The translations under genes and the position numbers were made by a program. From NCBI GenBank assembly GCA_025362035.1, contig JANYIN010000053.1, positions 1 through 50,438 of the forward strand: 50,438 nucleotides of DNA. The letters are read 5' to 3'. Under the pieces are notes generated by a model that had not been told where the DNA came from, made no database searches, and worked only from the letters and a program-made list of their open reading frames with translations. Positions 23,991 to 32,619 of the stretch are shown here, one piece after another. Position 1 is the stretch's first letter; every line of letters starts with the position of its first letter. Source of the DNA: Gemmatimonadaceae bacterium. GTDB lineage: Bacteria; Gemmatimonadota; Gemmatimonadetes; Gemmatimonadales; Gemmatimonadaceae.

Positions 23991-24881
23991 TCAGTCGGCG
24001 TGGCGCGCGAGGAAGGCCAGGACCTGGTCAGCGACGGTGTCCTTGCAGTAGTCCACCGTAATCACATGGCCGCATTGTGAAACCCAATGCGACTCGACAG
24101 GCGCGCGGATCTCCGCGATGATCTTCTCGGCGTAGGCCTGCGGGATGCGGTTGTCCTGCTCGGAGTTGATCACGAGCGTGGGCACGCTCAGGCTTGCCAG
24201 TGCCTGACGGCCCGCCGTCGCGGTCTGGTCCAGTGCCCTCAGCGCTCCCGCGGAGAACGTCCCGTAGGCGTGGCTCGCCTTTCGGGCCCCGACATCGTGG
24301 ACGGACGCCTCGCCGCCGCCACCGACGTACTTCACGAAGAGGGTCCACAGCCACGCTGTTCTCGCCGCGCGGCGCACGGGTTCCGGTGTGATCAGGTACG
24401 GAGCGAGCAGGACGAGCACCCGGACGTCGGACGCTTCCGCGGCAACGCGCGTCGCCAGCGCTCCACCCATCGAGAGCCCTATGACACCCACCCATGGTGC
24501 CGCAGCGCGCGCCGTGGCAAGGCCAGCGCGCGCGGCCGCTAAGAACTCCTCTGCACGCGCGGCGGCGAACGCGCGAGGAGAGCGTCCATGCCCGGGTAGC
24601 AGCGGCGCGTAAACTGTGTAGCCGGCCGCATTCAGGCGGTCGCCAAAGTATCGCATCGACTGTGGCGAATCGCCGGAGCCATGCAGCAGCAGCAGCCCGC
24701 GAGCGTTCGTGCCGCGGAGCATGAATCCCTCCGCACCGAGGACGATTCCGTCGGCGTCGACGGCACGGCCGAACAGGTAGGCGCGATCGACAGCATTCGC
24801 GTTACGCCGACGGATGATCGCCACGACCGCGATCGTCGCCATCGTGACGGTTGAGACGATCATGACGACATGCGCGCTCAT
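23991..24881 (-). CDS. alpha/beta hydrolase (membrane-anchored)
   Basis: About 296 residues from ATG at 24881; the frame is open to 24971 but that would overlap the upstream gene. One N-terminal hydrophobic segment (VVMIVSTVTMATIAVVAII) is followed by an alpha/beta hydrolase domain: LLLLHGSGDSP oxyanion loop, nucleophile serine in GLSMGG, aspartate in NSEQDNRIP and histidine in CGHVITVD. The order and the PLLPGHGRSP segment resemble monoacylglycerol lipase/carboxylesterase enzymes (S33-like). Substrate unknown; it likely acts at the membrane. It follows the MoeB-like gene by 37 bases on the same strand. Confidence 0.85.
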   Translation of the reverse strand: MSAHVVMIVSTVTMATIAVVAIIRRRNANAVDRAYLFGRAVDADGIVLGAEGFMLRGTNARGLLLLHGSGDSPQSMRYFGDRLNAAGYTVYAPLLPGHGRSPRAFAAARAEEFLAAARAGLATARAAAPWVGVIGLSMGGALATRVAAEASDVRVLVLLAPYLITPEPVRRAARTAWLWTLFVKYVGGGGEASVHDVGARKASHAYGTFSAGALRALDQTATAGRQALASLSVPTLVINSEQDNRIPQAYAEKIIAEIRAPVESHWVSQCGHVITVDYCKDTVADQVLAFLARHAD

Positions 24882-24918
24882 GGCAAGCACAATGGCGGAA
24901 CCCAGTGAGCCGCGGCGT

Positions 24919-26103
24919 TCAATATCGGCGAACGGACGAATCCACCTCGAGACTCCAGCGATCAATCCCACCGACGAGATTCAACACGTGATCGAACCCC
25001 TGATCGCGGAGCCATTCCTGTGCCGCCGCGCTTCGCGGTCCATGGTGGCAGTACACCACGATTTCCACGTTGCGGTCGAGCGAATTGACAGCGACGGGCA
25101 AGGAGCTCAATGGTATGAGTCGCGCTTCCGGGATGCGAGAGATCGCCCATTCGTACGGCTCGCGAACGTCGAGCACGGTGATCGGCGCGCGCTGTCGCAA
25201 GCGTGCGTTCAGACGCTGCGGCGTGATGTCATTCGTCTCGGCTCCAGGCTCGACGGGGCCTTCCGGAGATGGGCTCGACGGGGTGCTGGCCGGCAGCCCG
25301 CAGAATGCATCGTAGTCGATGAGCGCGGTGATTTCGCGCGTGCCGCACGCGCGGCACTCAGGATCGCGCACCACCTCGATGGTGCGAAAGCGCATGCGCA
25401 GCGCATCGATGAGCAGCAGACGGCCCACCAACGGCTCGCCGGCGCCAGTGATGAGCTTGATCGTTTCCGTCGCCTGGATGACGCCCACCAAACCAGGGAG
25501 TACGCCGAGCACGCCGCCTTCGGCGCAGTTCGGTATCAGGCCGGGCGGAGGCGGCTCCCGAAACAGGCACCGATAGCACGGACCTTCCGCAGTTCCGAAC
25601 ACGGCCGCTTGCCCGTCAAACCGGATGACGCTGCCGTAGACATTCGGCTTTCCAAGGAGCACGCAGGCATCATTGACCAGATACCGCGTCTGAAAATTGT
25701 CCGATCCATCGACGATGACGTCGTAGGAACGGAGAATCTCCATGGCATTCGCACTGGTCAGCCGCGTGTGGTAGGGCGCGACATCGACGTGAGGATTGAG
25801 GTCGCGCAGGCGATCCTGTGCGGACGCGGTCTTGGGCCGCCCGACATCATGCGTCCCGTGCAGCACCTGCCGCTGCAGATTGCTCGTCTCGACAGCGTCG
25901 GCATCCACGATGCCCAAGTGCCCTACGCCCGCAGCGGTCAGGTACAATGCTGCCGGCGAGCCCAGGCCGCCCGCTCCGACAAGGAGCACGCGAGCCGCCT
26001 TGAGTTTTCGCTGGCCGTCCTCTCCCACATCGGGAAGAATCAGGTGGCGATGATAGCGTTGGAGCTCGTCTGGCGTGAGCGAGGGGGTCGTATCGGGCGA
26101 CAT
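24919..26103 (-). CDS. MoeB/ThiF-type adenylyltransferase with C-terminal rhodanese domain
   Basis: A 394-residue protein (MoeZ/MoeBR type). The E1-like domain has the P-loop-like GAGGLGSPAALYL (about 43-55), the arginine/aspartate segment DNFQTRYLVNDAC and zinc-binding CxxC pairs (CYRC and CRAC). From about residue 290 a rhodanese domain follows with the active cysteine in VVYCHHGPRSA. Such proteins adenylate and then thiocarboxylate the C-terminus of a ubiquitin-like sulfur carrier (MoaD, ThiS or CysO) for molybdopterin, thiamine or cysteine synthesis. No sulfur-carrier gene is nearby, so the partner cannot be named. Confidence 0.9.
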   Translation of the reverse strand: MSPDTTPSLTPDELQRYHRHLILPDVGEDGQRKLKAARVLLVGAGGLGSPAALYLTAAGVGHLGIVDADAVETSNLQRQVLHGTHDVGRPKTASAQDRLRDLNPHVDVAPYHTRLTSANAMEILRSYDVIVDGSDNFQTRYLVNDACVLLGKPNVYGSVIRFDGQAAVFGTAEGPCYRCLFREPPPPGLIPNCAEGGVLGVLPGLVGVIQATETIKLITGAGEPLVGRLLLIDALRMRFRTIEVVRDPECRACGTREITALIDYDAFCGLPASTPSSPSPEGPVEPGAETNDITPQRLNARLRQRAPITVLDVREPYEWAISRIPEARLIPLSSLPVAVNSLDRNVEIVVYCHHGPRSAAAQEWLRDQGFDHVLNLVGGIDRWSLEVDSSVRRY

Positions 26104-26174
26104 CCGGTCTCATGGGCGTGGGACAAGAATATAAGCCTATGAGCCTCGCCAGAGTTCATGGAGCCAGGGGGACG

Positions 26175-26942
26175 CTACTGCAGCGTGGCCTCGGCCCGAG
26201 TGCTGCCCGCGGAGCCAGCTACGAGCAGCCCGTCGGAGCTGGAGCGGATGCGCTCGAAGTTGAGTGCCGATGGCACTACGTAGAGAGTGCTGTCCACGCG
26301 TTCGACGATTCCTCCGCCCACCAGCCGCCCCAGCACGAGTGCGACTGATTCTCGCGTGGCGCCGACCATCTCGCACAGCAGGCGATACCGCAAATTATCA
26401 AGTTCGATGCGTCCCGTGTCATCGAGTGCCGCCCGGTGCGCGGCGATTTGCTGGAGCGCCCTCATGATCCGATGCTCCACGGACAGCGTCGTGATTTCGC
26501 TGAGCTTCTCGAGCAGAGTGGTTCGCTCGGCCATCGCTTGACCGATCAGCGCCAGGGCGTGCACCGGTTGTTCCCGGACGAACGCTCGCAATTTCGCGGA
26601 GCTCATGAACAACGTCTCGGTTTGCGCTGCGTCGGTGCGAGCCTCGGTGGAATAGAGCCCGTGCCGCGTCAGGCCTTCAGCGCCGAAAGTCTGGCCGCAG
26701 ATGGCTATGCACGGGACGAATCCACGCCCCCCACGACCGCGACTCCGCAACACGACGCTTCCATTGACGACGACGAAAATACCGTCGGCCGACGTACCGC
26801 GCTCGTAGACCAGAAACCCAGCTGGCCATGTCGCGCGTGCCGTGTAACCCTCGAGGGCGGCGCATTCATCGTTCGAGAGCTGGCAGACACCCGAGCCAGC
26901 TCGATACTCTCCATTCGACCTCACGACTTCGCTCCCGTGCAT
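26175..26942 (-). CDS. Crp/Fnr-family transcriptional regulator
   Basis: A 255-residue regulator from ATG 26942 (an in-frame TTG lies two codons upstream). Residues about 25-145 make a cNMP-binding-type beta barrel (WPAGFLVYERGTSADGIFVVVNGSV), about 150-180 the dimer helix (HRIMRALQQI), and the C-terminus a Crp helix-turn-helix (LLCEMVGATRESVALVLGRLVGGGIVE). Isolated cysteines occur (C22, C28 and others) but no clear FNR-type N-terminal four-cysteine cluster, so oxygen sensing is not assumed. A perfect TTGTGA-N6-TCACAA palindrome near 49.5 kb could be a target of this or another Crp-like factor. Confidence 0.87.
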   Translation of the reverse strand: MHGSEVVRSNGEYRAGSGVCQLSNDECAALEGYTARATWPAGFLVYERGTSADGIFVVVNGSVVLRSRGRGGRGFVPCIAICGQTFGAEGLTRHGLYSTEARTDAAQTETLFMSSAKLRAFVREQPVHALALIGQAMAERTTLLEKLSEITTLSVEHRIMRALQQIAAHRAALDDTGRIELDNLRYRLLCEMVGATRESVALVLGRLVGGGIVERVDSTLYVVPSALNFERIRSSSDGLLVAGSAGSTRAEATLQ

Positions 26943-27032
26943 ACGCAACTGTGGTATGCAATCGGTGGGCCGACGTGCGTTACTTCGTTCGCCCGTGCAT
27001 GACTGGATGGATCGTGCCTCTGCTGTTGGCGG

Positions 27033-29198
27033 TTAACGATTGAGTGCCGCTCGGGCAGCGACCAGCGCGTGCGTGGCCATGTCGAATCGCAGCGCAAGGT
27101 CGGCAAGCTCGACGGTTGTGAGTTGCTCATCGTTGGCGCGCACGGCTTCGTTGATGGACGGGAAGACCATGTTCGCGTATCCGTTGTCCTCATCCGCGAC
27201 GTAAATGAGATTGCGATACCACGGGCGCGTTCTGAGTCCCGACGGCCTGACGAAGGAACGTTCGACCTGCAGCAACGAAGCATTCACAGTGGCCCTGGTG
27301 TCGCGCGCGAGGGCACCGGTCGCAAGCGCCGCGTCACGCGCAGCGGAAAATGCGCCCGCCTCGCGCTCCATCCTGCTCATCGCGTCACGCAGCACAAGCG
27401 TGTTCGTCGCCGCCCATTTCTTGTCGGCAAGTCCCCGATCAAGCTGAGGCAGGTAGCGCTGCATTGTCCGCGCGAATTCGACATAGTCGTACGGCAGGAC
27501 GTCGGCATTCGCGAGTCGAAGGACCATGGCGGCACCGATGCGCGCCGCGGTCGCGTGATAGAGGAACTGCGGGTCGCCAAACTTGGACATCCACGCGAAA
27601 TCGTCGTATTGCGAATGGTAGACACCGCCGGCACCGCCGAACCCCCATTCGGCGATCGGCATGCCCAGGTGGTTATAGAAGCCGGCGAAGTCCGAGCCAC
27701 CGCCCGGGTCTCCCATCGCCGGCTCTGCGGTGTCCGGCACGGCGCTGGCCTTCCGCCATTCCGCATACACGCTGCCTTTGCCGCTTGGATCCTGCACGCT
27801 GCGCGCAACGTCGCGGAGCGTGGCGCGGAGTGACGGCGATCCACCACCCCCGAAGCGAACACCTTGTGCCGCGACATCCTGATTGAAATACGCGACGCCG
27901 CCACGCATCAATCGAAGGGAGTCATCTTCGACGTATTCGGTGGAACCCATGAGACCCCATTCTTCCGCGTCCCACGTGGCGAACATGATTGTCCGCTTGG
28001 GCGGATGACCACTCTTGACGGCCTCGGCTACGGCGCGCGCCGCTTCTAGCACCGAGACCGTTCCGCTGATGTTGTCGGCGGTGCCAGGCCCCCACGCGTC
28101 GCGATGGCCACCGATGATCACGAATTCATCCGGGAACTCGCTGCCGCGCACGATCCCGAAGGTATCGAATATCGGTTTGGTGCCATGCGTGTTCCGATCA
28201 TCGGTGACGCGTATCCGCGCCCGTACCGCGCCCGGACCGACGTGATACCGGAACGGCAGCCCGCCTTGCCACGTCAGAGGCACTTCCTTGCCCCTGACTC
28301 CCTGCAGCAGCTCGGTTGCGTTGCCGTACGAAATGGGCACGACGGGGATGTGCGGAATGGCCATCTTGTCGGGGGTGAGGCGAAGTGCCCCATTCGTGCT
28401 CGCATAGCCGGGCGTTGCCGGGTCGCCCGCTCCGTTGAAAACGCTGCCGCGTTGCACGCCGTTGCGGTTGCGCATGGGCCCGTCGGGGTAGACATCGCCG
28501 CGCACGTAGCCGTCGTCCTGAGGATCGCTGTAGATCAGCAGAGCGGCGGCACCGTGCTTCTCGGCCTCACGCGCTTTGATGCCGCGGAATGACCTGCCGT
28601 ACCGAGCGACGGCGATTTTTCCGGCTACCGAGATGCCCATCAAGTCGAGTTGGGCGTAGTCCTCGATGAGACCATAGTTCACATAGACCACGTCCCCCGT
28701 GACATCGCCGACGCCGCTGTGCCCGTTCACGGTGGGATACTGTGTCAGGGCGGACGTGGCATCGCCCTTGATCGGGGGTTCGGAGAGCGACAGCGCCATG
28801 GGCCGCGGCGACAAGCGCCAGATCTGCACGGACGTCGGATGCGGAATGAAGACGTCGTATTGTCGCACCTCCGTCTCCAGCCCCATCGCCTTGAGCTGGG
28901 CGATGACGTAGTCGCGCGTTCGTGCCTGCGCCGGTGTGCCGGCAACGTGAGTTTCCGCCGACAAGGCTTTCGAGTGAGCCCTGGAACGCGCGGGATCCGG
29001 CCGAGCAATCGCGTCGAGTTCGAGAGCCCGCTCCGACACCGCGTTGGCGGGAGTGAAACCCGGAAGGGATGCACCGGCTTGTTGCGCTGCCAGTGGCAAA
29101 CCCGCCATCAGTGAGAACATGAGCGTCGCACGTACCGTGCGGGCAATCAGAAGAGAGGAAGGCATGAACACGCGGTTAAGTGTGAAGCGGGCGCGCAC
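27033..29198 (-). CDS. M28-family metallopeptidase (glutamate carboxypeptidase II-like)
   Basis: A 721-residue secreted zinc peptidase. A GTG start at 29198 has GGAG seven bases upstream; ATG at 29165 is an alternative. A hydrophobic signal segment ends LPLAAQ. After a protease-associated domain (about 125-290, GDVVYVNYGL ... AAALLIYSDP) the M28 core has the zinc ligands in GGHRDAWGPGTADNISG (H365 and the following aspartates), the catalytic/ligand glutamates in DAEEWGLMGS (about 411-412) and H in YHSQYDD (about 525). The C-terminal helical dimerisation domain matches the GCPII/transferrin-receptor layout. It probably releases C-terminal amino acids from periplasmic peptides. Confidence 0.92.
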   Translation of the reverse strand: MRARFTLNRVFMPSSLLIARTVRATLMFSLMAGLPLAAQQAGASLPGFTPANAVSERALELDAIARPDPARSRAHSKALSAETHVAGTPAQARTRDYVIAQLKAMGLETEVRQYDVFIPHPTSVQIWRLSPRPMALSLSEPPIKGDATSALTQYPTVNGHSGVGDVTGDVVYVNYGLIEDYAQLDLMGISVAGKIAVARYGRSFRGIKAREAEKHGAAALLIYSDPQDDGYVRGDVYPDGPMRNRNGVQRGSVFNGAGDPATPGYASTNGALRLTPDKMAIPHIPVVPISYGNATELLQGVRGKEVPLTWQGGLPFRYHVGPGAVRARIRVTDDRNTHGTKPIFDTFGIVRGSEFPDEFVIIGGHRDAWGPGTADNISGTVSVLEAARAVAEAVKSGHPPKRTIMFATWDAEEWGLMGSTEYVEDDSLRLMRGGVAYFNQDVAAQGVRFGGGGSPSLRATLRDVARSVQDPSGKGSVYAEWRKASAVPDTAEPAMGDPGGGSDFAGFYNHLGMPIAEWGFGGAGGVYHSQYDDFAWMSKFGDPQFLYHATAARIGAAMVLRLANADVLPYDYVEFARTMQRYLPQLDRGLADKKWAATNTLVLRDAMSRMEREAGAFSAARDAALATGALARDTRATVNASLLQVERSFVRPSGLRTRPWYRNLIYVADEDNGYANMVFPSINEAVRANDEQLTTVELADLALRFDMATHALVAARAALNR

Positions 29199-29245
29199 GG
29201 ACGGCTCCGTGTGTCGTAGTCGGGGAGGTCGGGAATTACGGCGGC

Positions 29246-29872
29246 TCAGTGGACGAGTGCTTCGCGGACGCCGGTGATGACGAATTGCACCGCGATTGCG
29301 GCAAGGAGCAGTCCCATGATTCTGGTCAGCACGCGGATGCCGGTCTGCCCCATGCGCACGACCAGGCGCTCCGCGAGGTGGAGCGTGATCCAGCTGATGA
29401 ACAGCGTGACGACAATCGACGCATACACAATGATCGTCTGCACCGTCGTATGAGCCTGACCGGCTAGCACCATCACGGTCGAGATGGCCCCCGGGCCCGC
29501 GAGCATCGGCATGGCGAGCGGCGTCAGCGCAACATCGTCCTTTGCCTGGCCCTCCGTAATTTCCGCGGTGCCTTCCTGCGTGGAGCGCGTGCCGTGCAGC
29601 ATGTCCATTGCGACGAGCCAGAGAATCAGGCCTCCTGCTATTCGGAACGCCGGCATGGTGATGCCGAACAGGCCAAAAATGCGGCTGCCTGCCAAGGCGA
29701 AGATGATGAGGAGCACGGCCGCCGACAAACAGGCGCGTCGAGCGGTGACCTGCCGTTGGATCGTACTCTGGCCCTGGGTGATCACCAGGTATGTCGGGAT
29801 CACGGCAATTGGGTCCACGATGAAGAGCACCGACGCGAACGTGACCAACGCAAACTGCAGATAGCCATCCAC
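29246..29872 (-). CDS. MarC-family integral membrane protein
   Basis: A 208-residue inner-membrane protein with six predicted hydrophobic segments: LVTFASVLFIVDPIAVIPTY, ACLSAAVLLIIFALAGS, AFRIAGGLILWLVAMDML, a central AMPMLAGPGAISTVMVLAG, TIIVYASIVVTLFISWITL and IMGLLLAAIAVQFVITG. The NPxxxxP-like DPIAVIP and the AGPGAIST motifs are family signatures. Function of MarC proteins is unsettled. GTG start at 29872, one base after the stop of the Smr-like gene, so it is the third gene of a phosphatase-Smr-MarC operon. Confidence 0.88.
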   Translation of the reverse strand: MDGYLQFALVTFASVLFIVDPIAVIPTYLVITQGQSTIQRQVTARRACLSAAVLLIIFALAGSRIFGLFGITMPAFRIAGGLILWLVAMDMLHGTRSTQEGTAEITEGQAKDDVALTPLAMPMLAGPGAISTVMVLAGQAHTTVQTIIVYASIVVTLFISWITLHLAERLVVRMGQTGIRVLTRIMGLLLAAIAVQFVITGVREALVH

Positions 29873-29873
29873 G

Positions 29874-30488
29874 TCAGTCGTACTCGCTCATCGCGACGGT
29901 GATGGCCTGCCGCAACTGCTGCTCGCGATCCGCGCCCGTGCCCACCGTGGCGGCGAGGCTGCCGAACAGTCGGAGCATCTCCGCGACGACGAATGGTTGT
30001 CGGTCGCGAACGCCAAGGGCATCGAGCGAACGGTCGGCCAGTGCGCGCAGGAGCTCGCGCGTGTGCTCGTCGAGCGCCGCCAGCGTTGCCGGCGACGCCG
30101 GGGCGGGAAGAGAAGTGTGTTCCCGACGCCGGCTGGCGGCTTCGAACATGGACTTGAATGGCGCGAGCGTGACGACAAAGGCACCGGCGTTGTGTTCGGC
30201 AAACCGATCGACCACTCCTTTTCTGCGCTGCTCGTACAGCACGCGAAGGGTGGCTTCGCGCACCACGGCGATGCCGCCTTCGCTGTTGTTACCGCGCCCC
30301 GTGATGACCAGCACTTCTCCTGATTGCTGCACTTGATGCTGGCGCAGCCACTTCTCCACGCGTTGCGCGGCTTCACTCGCCGTGGGAAGGGACGTCCGCA
30401 GATTCAGCGTCCGCGTCACGCCAAAGCGCATCTCCTCGAACGCCTGCTGGAGGACGGATCGTCGCACCGGCCGACGTGGGGCGCCCAT
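29874..30488 (-). CDS. Smr-domain-like protein (divergent)
   Basis: A 204-residue soluble protein. The N-terminal 110 residues follow the Smr (MutS2 C-terminal) pattern: LNLRTSLPTASEAAQRVEKWLRQ in place of the LDLHG motif, and VLVITGRGNNSEGG in place of the HGxG loop. Both signature histidines are lost, so nuclease activity of the usual kind is doubtful. The remaining 90 residues are helical and of unknown type (TRELLRALADRSLDALGV). Its ATG shares a base with the upstream stop (TGATG) and the MarC gene starts one base after it, so translation is coupled. The family call is moderate. Confidence 0.55.
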   Translation of the reverse strand: MGAPRRPVRRSVLQQAFEEMRFGVTRTLNLRTSLPTASEAAQRVEKWLRQHQVQQSGEVLVITGRGNNSEGGIAVVREATLRVLYEQRRKGVVDRFAEHNAGAFVVTLAPFKSMFEAASRRREHTSLPAPASPATLAALDEHTRELLRALADRSLDALGVRDRQPFVVAEMLRLFGSLAATVGTGADREQQLRQAITVAMSEYD

Positions 30489-32098
30489 CAGCGCGGCGGC
30501 CTGACGTGAGGCATGAGCGCCTGGGTAAGCACGTGCCCATCGATTCGCTCGGTGGGCGGCACGCCTACCACGCTTGCCAATGTTGGAGCCATGTCCACCA
30601 CGAGTGCCCGGTCTCCATAGCGGCCGGCTTTGAACCAGGGTCCGTAGAAAATCACCGGCACGTGCGCGTCGTCGTCGTATGGCAGTCCGTGCTCGGCAAT
30701 CTTCGATCCGGCAGAATACGCTCCCTGCTTCGGGGTGATCACGTACTCCACTGGAGAGTCGGCGGGGATCATGTGGTACCACCGGCGACGGACCACATCG
30801 GACACGGTGTCATGGCCTGCCAGATCTCCGACTCGGTCCACGCGCGCGATACCGGGCGTGGTTCGAACGACACCGATGAACCGGCGCAGGATGGGCTCGG
30901 GATCGACCTGCGCCTGCGCAAAGGCCGCACGGTCCACGGATACAAGGCCCCCGTCGAGCGAGATCGCGCCCGGGTCAACGTGATTGAAGGTAAGGGCGGA
31001 GCGGAGTCCGGTAGTGGCCGGACCATAGTCGTACCGGGGAGGCAGTGGCTTGTTTGCCCGCTTCGAGACCAATTCCGGATATGGCGTCACGCCGTGGTCG
31101 GCAGTGAGGGCGATTACGATGGCACTCGAGTCGCGCAGCTTGTACAACGAATCGATGAACGCACCCAGCGCGCGGTCGAGCCGCACAATGTTGTCATGCT
31201 GCTCGCGGGAGTCCGGACCGTAGCGATGCCCGATGTAGTCGGTGGCCGACAGCGAAACCGCGACGAGGTCGGTAGCCGGACCTTTGCCGAGCTGAAGAGC
31301 CTGGAGGCCTTCCAGTGCGACGTCCAGGGTGAGTTCATCCATCCACGGCGTGTATGGGAAGTCGACCGCCGCACTATCGGCGTTGCCGGACAGCCGGTGC
31401 GGAAAGAGGTATTGCTTTCCGCCGTTCTCGATCGGCTCGCTATCCGGCTCCGCATATTCGTTGGCCGGGAGTAACAGGCTCCAGGCTTCTCCCGCGTGCT
31501 TTTGCGGGACGCGCCGCGCATTGACGCGTCGGATCCAGTCGGGAAGGGTGTCCGCATAGTACCGGCTGGTGGTAAACTCGCCGTTCGACGTGGCATACCA
31601 GAACACGTTCTGCTTCGCACGTCCCAGAGGGAGGATCGCGCCACGATCCTTTCTCGAGACGGAGAGCGCCCGGGACCGCGTATCACGCGTGCGAATCCAG
31701 TCGAGCAGTACGGACCCGCGAAATCGGAAGGGCGATGCGGGGAGGTCGCGCGATGTCAACAGCGGCGATTGCTGGTCCTCGACACCCGCGGTATTGCTGA
31801 TAATGCCCGTGGATCGCGGAAACCGACCCGACATCGTTACCGAATGCCCCGGGGCGGTTTCGGTGACTCCATGGTCCTGGAATGCATTTGTGAAGAACGC
31901 TCCATTGCGCGAGAGTCGCGCGAGACCGCCGTTCATCTGTCCGGCCCACCTGTCGAGATAGTCCGGGCGCATCTGGTCCACCGTGAGGAAAACGATGAGT
32001 CGCGGACGCTCCGATGCCGCACGGGTGTACTGCGCGGCCAAGCGGAGGGGACTGACAAGGGCGATGAGCAACAGGGCGAAACGGCGCATGAGGTGCAT
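30488..32098 (-). CDS. PafA-like alkaline phosphatase / phosphodiesterase
   Basis: A 536-residue exported metalloenzyme. A signal peptide (RRFALLLIALVSPLRLAAQ) is followed by the alkaline-phosphatase superfamily core: metal-ligand D41 in FLTVDQMRPDY, nucleophile T81 in TETAPGHSVTMSG, an asparagine in STGIISNTAG, DYIGHRYGP with further ligands, and TADHGV near residue 340. The threonine nucleophile and the asparagine resemble PafA from Bacteroidota rather than E. coli PhoA. It probably frees phosphate from organic phosphomonoesters in the periplasm. ATG 32098; a second ATG lies three codons on. First gene of an operon with Smr-like and MarC genes. Confidence 0.88.
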   Translation of the reverse strand: MHLMRRFALLLIALVSPLRLAAQYTRAASERPRLIVFLTVDQMRPDYLDRWAGQMNGGLARLSRNGAFFTNAFQDHGVTETAPGHSVTMSGRFPRSTGIISNTAGVEDQQSPLLTSRDLPASPFRFRGSVLLDWIRTRDTRSRALSVSRKDRGAILPLGRAKQNVFWYATSNGEFTTSRYYADTLPDWIRRVNARRVPQKHAGEAWSLLLPANEYAEPDSEPIENGGKQYLFPHRLSGNADSAAVDFPYTPWMDELTLDVALEGLQALQLGKGPATDLVAVSLSATDYIGHRYGPDSREQHDNIVRLDRALGAFIDSLYKLRDSSAIVIALTADHGVTPYPELVSKRANKPLPPRYDYGPATTGLRSALTFNHVDPGAISLDGGLVSVDRAAFAQAQVDPEPILRRFIGVVRTTPGIARVDRVGDLAGHDTVSDVVRRRWYHMIPADSPVEYVITPKQGAYSAGSKIAEHGLPYDDDAHVPVIFYGPWFKAGRYGDRALVVDMAPTLASVVGVPPTERIDGHVLTQALMPHVRPPR

Positions 32099-32124
32099 TC
32101 GCTTGAGGGGGACCGCCGCGCCAG

Positions 32125-32619
32125 CTAGGCCGCTTGCTCGACCTCCGCCAGTACGAGATTCTTCGCGAAACATATCTCGTTGCAGGCAAAGCGCCGGGGA
32201 CAGGCGAGACAGTCGCGACGGATCTTTTCCGGATAGCGCGCGCGGTCGACGCGGAGGTATCCGATGCGCGCGAAAAAATCCGGTTGCAGCGTGAGCGCAA
32301 AGACATCGTAGATGCCGCGCTTGCGCGCGAGCGCCTCGACAGCGGTGACGATCGCCCGACCGAGTCCATTGCCACGCGCTTCGCGGGACACCGCCACGGC
32401 GGCGATTTCGGCCACACTGGGCGAATATTCCTTGATCGCTCCACACGCCGTCAGTTCCCCGACCGCGTTCTGCACCACCACGTAGTCGTCGATTGCCAAT
32501 GAAATCATTTCGGGCGAGCGGCGCAGCATCTGCCCTTCATCGGCGAAGATGTTGTTCAACCGCGAAATGGCGGCTGCGTCCTGCGGTCGTGCACGTCGCA
32601 CGAGGTGGTCAGACCCCAT
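32125..32619 (-). CDS. argA: GNAT-type N-acetylglutamate synthase
   Basis: A 164-residue acetyltransferase, consisting only of the GNAT domain (acetyl-CoA loop SREARGNGLGRAIVTAVE, about 80-97), as in the short ArgA enzymes of actinobacteria, which make N-acetylglutamate, the first intermediate of arginine synthesis. Context supports this: it is the last gene of argC-argB-argD-argA and its ATG overlaps the argD stop by one base (TGATG). The C-terminus has the four-cysteine pattern CLACPRRFACNEIC, suggesting a metal site absent from textbook NAGS. A generic GNAT enzyme cannot be excluded by sequence alone, but the operon makes ArgA by far the best call. Confidence 0.85.
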   Translation of the reverse strand: MGSDHLVRRARPQDAAAISRLNNIFADEGQMLRRSPEMISLAIDDYVVVQNAVGELTACGAIKEYSPSVAEIAAVAVSREARGNGLGRAIVTAVEALARKRGIYDVFALTLQPDFFARIGYLRVDRARYPEKIRRDCLACPRRFACNEICFAKNLVLAEVEQAA

